Assembly (NCBI RefSeq): GCF_000403845.2
Contig: NZ_KE159567.1
Coordinates: 628,911-692,910 of the forward strand
Origin: Eubacterium sp. 14-2
Lineage (GTDB): Bacteria; Bacillota; Clostridia; Lachnospirales; Lachnospiraceae
Length of the DNA: 64,000 nt
Direction: 5' to 3'
Below, piece after piece: positions 62,602 through 64,000 of the stretch; within the stretch, counting starts at the first letter, position 1; each line of letters begins with the position of its first letter. The notes under the pieces are model-generated. The model did not search any database, was not told where the DNA came from, and was given only the letters and a program-made list of their open reading frames with translations. The translations under genes and the position numbers were made by a program.

Positions 62602-64000
62602 ATGTCATTGAAAGAAATCAGACAATTTACCGCAGTACAGCTTGCGGAAAAAATAAAACACAGGGAAATCAGTGTAACAGAAGGGGTTCAGGCGTCACTG
62701 GAGCAAATCCGTGACGCAGAGCCGGAGATACACAGTTATGTGACAGTAGAGGAAGAGGGAGCCCTGCAGCAGGCGGCAGAGATTCAGAAAAAACTGGACA
62801 GGGGAGAACTGGACAGCATTCTGGCCGGAGTTCCCATGGCAGTCAAAGACAATCTCTGCACCGAAGGGCTGCGGACCACATGCAGCTCCCGAATCCTTGA
62901 AAATTTTGTGCCGACTTACACAGCAGAAGCAGTGCTGAACCTGCAGAAAGCAGGAGCGGTGATTCTCGGAAAAACAAATATGGATGAATTTGCCATGGGA
63001 AGCACCACGGAAACCTCAGCCTTTGGGATTACCCGTAATCCCTGGAACCGGGACCATGTGCCAGGGGGGTCTTCCGGCGGCAGCTGTGCGGCAGTGGCAG
63101 CTCAGGAATGCTTTTATGCGCTGGGCTCTGATACGGGCGGATCCATCCGCCAGCCCGGTGCGTTCTGCGGTGTGACAGGGATAAAACCCACGTATGGAAC
63201 GGTTTCCCGGTACGGGCTGATTGCTTATGGTTCCTCCCTGGATCAGATCGGGCCCATAGCAAAAGATGTGACGGACTGTGCGGCTATTCTGGAAATGGCT
63301 GCTTCCTGGGATAAAAAAGATTCTACCTCCCTGAATCGGAAGGATACCGATTTTACTTCCGGCCTGAAAAATGGCGTCAAAGGAATGAAAATCGGAATTC
63401 CGGGAGATTATCTGGGGGAGGGGCTGAACGGGGAAATCCGGGAAGCTGTACTTGCAGCGGCAAAAGAACTGGAAAAACAGGGGGCTCTTGTGGAAGAATT
63501 TGATTTAAGCCTTGTGGAATATGCTATCCCGGCCTACTATGTCATTGCCTGTGCCGAGGCCAGCTCCAATCTGGCCCGGTTTGACGGAGTGAAATACGGA
63601 TACCGCAGCAGAGAATACGAAGGGCTTCATCAGATGTACAGAAAATCCCGCTCCGAAGGCTTTGGGGCGGAAGTGAAACGGAGGATTATGCTGGGCTCCT
63701 TTGTACTGAGTTCCGGTTATTATGACGCTTATTATCTGAAAGCGCTGCGCACCAAAGCATTGATAAAACAGGCTTTTGACCAGGCCTTTGAAAAATATGA
63801 TGTTATTCTTGGGCCAACAACTCCTTCCACCGCACCGGAAATCGGAAAGAGCCTGTGCGACCCGTTAAAAATGTATCTGGGAGATATTTATACCGTTTCT
63901 GCAAATCTGGCCGGACTGCCTGCCATGACAGTGCCCTGCGGGCTGGACAAAAAGGGACTGCCCATGGGCCTGCAGTTCATGGGCGGCTGTTTTCAGGAAA
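62602..64000 (+). CDS. gatA: Aspartyl/glutamyl-tRNA amidotransferase subunit A (3' truncated by window)
   Basis: 466 codons visible from the ATG at 62602 (GAGGGA upstream), 14 bases after gatC; open to the window end. Amidase-signature triad visible: Lys in AVKDNLCTEG (near 79), the cis-Ser and nucleophile Ser within GGSSGGS (near 155) and GSDTGGSIR (near 175). GatA releases ammonia from glutamine, which GatB uses to amidate Asp- or Glu-tRNA. The visible end GLPMGLQFMGG matches the usual C-terminal part, so only a small portion is missing; gatB presumably follows outside. Confidence 0.95.
   Translation, partial: MSLKEIRQFTAVQLAEKIKHREISVTEGVQASLEQIRDAEPEIHSYVTVEEEGALQQAAEIQKKLDRGELDSILAGVPMAVKDNLCTEGLRTTCSSRILENFVPTYTAEAVLNLQKAGAVILGKTNMDEFAMGSTTETSAFGITRNPWNRDHVPGGSSGGSCAAVAAQECFYALGSDTGGSIRQPGAFCGVTGIKPTYGTVSRYGLIAYGSSLDQIGPIAKDVTDCAAILEMAASWDKKDSTSLNRKDTDFTSGLKNGVKGMKIGIPGDYLGEGLNGEIREAVLAAAKELEKQGALVEEFDLSLVEYAIPAYYVIACAEASSNLARFDGVKYGYRSREYEGLHQMYRKSRSEGFGAEVKRRIMLGSFVLSSGYYDAYYLKALRTKALIKQAFDQAFEKYDVILGPTTPSTAPEIGKSLCDPLKMYLGDIYTVSANLAGLPAMTVPCGLDKKGLPMGLQFMGGCFQE

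Overview
The window reads as chromosome of an anaerobic, endospore-forming Firmicute, most likely a Lachnospiraceae. This rests on spoVAD/spoVAE behind a sigma-G-like promoter, PyrK/PyrD-type pyrimidine synthesis, LL-diaminopimelate aminotransferase (dapL) with dapF, a T-box leader ahead of aspS-gatC-gatA, strong AGGAGG ribosome binding sites and moderate GC. I cannot resolve the genus.

Layout. 1-8.1 kb is a chemosensory operon (end of a hybrid histidine kinase, REC-HD-GYP, cheR, cheB, a cheY-like regulator, cheA, cheW, a methyl-accepting protein) with no flagellar genes. 8.5-11.8 kb holds a Ktr/Trk potassium uptake pair, a PAP2 phosphatase and a DUF1653 protein. 12-15.9 kb is pyrC-pyrF-pyrK-pyrD. 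16-21.1 kb has a MATE transporter, a membrane-anchored polysaccharide deacetylase, spoVAD-spoVAE and an Asn/Thr-rich lipoprotein; guaB lies on the minus strand. 23.1-28.9 kb has a DUF89 protein overlapping a eukaryote-type hisA, glnA with an ANTAR regulator, then dapF and dapL. An IS4-like element (about 28.95-30.52 kb) separates a promoter from a tetR gene.

31-56 kb is more accessory: class B sortase with a coupled small membrane ORF, RibD-like reductase, a 1007-residue WYL/SF1 helicase/nuclease-like protein, blaI-blaR1 with visible operators, a three-gene DUF262 / AAA ATPase / DUF4160 cassette, a FlxA-like protein, a second HPt / REC-HD-GYP / hybrid kinase module, two overlapping DNA methyltransferases, a TtcA-like protein, O-acetylhomoserine sulfhydrylase-cysK, an ECF-type sigma factor and a small AT-richer block. 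56-64 kb has a decayed hydrolase, a short pyrophosphatase-like gene, a sugar-nucleotide reductase, a Cache-domain chemoreceptor and the T-box aspS-gatC-gatA operon, which runs off the end.

The best candidate for an undescribed system is the DUF262-ATPase-DUF4160 cassette at 38.6-41.7 kb, lying 2.4 kb downstream of the helicase/nuclease protein. Other notable points are the eukaryote-type HisA translationally overlapped with a DUF89 phosphatase, two parallel phosphorelay/HD-GYP modules of which one has a broken HD motif, and several families of dispersed intergenic hairpin repeats, one with a conserved 25-base core present in three copies.
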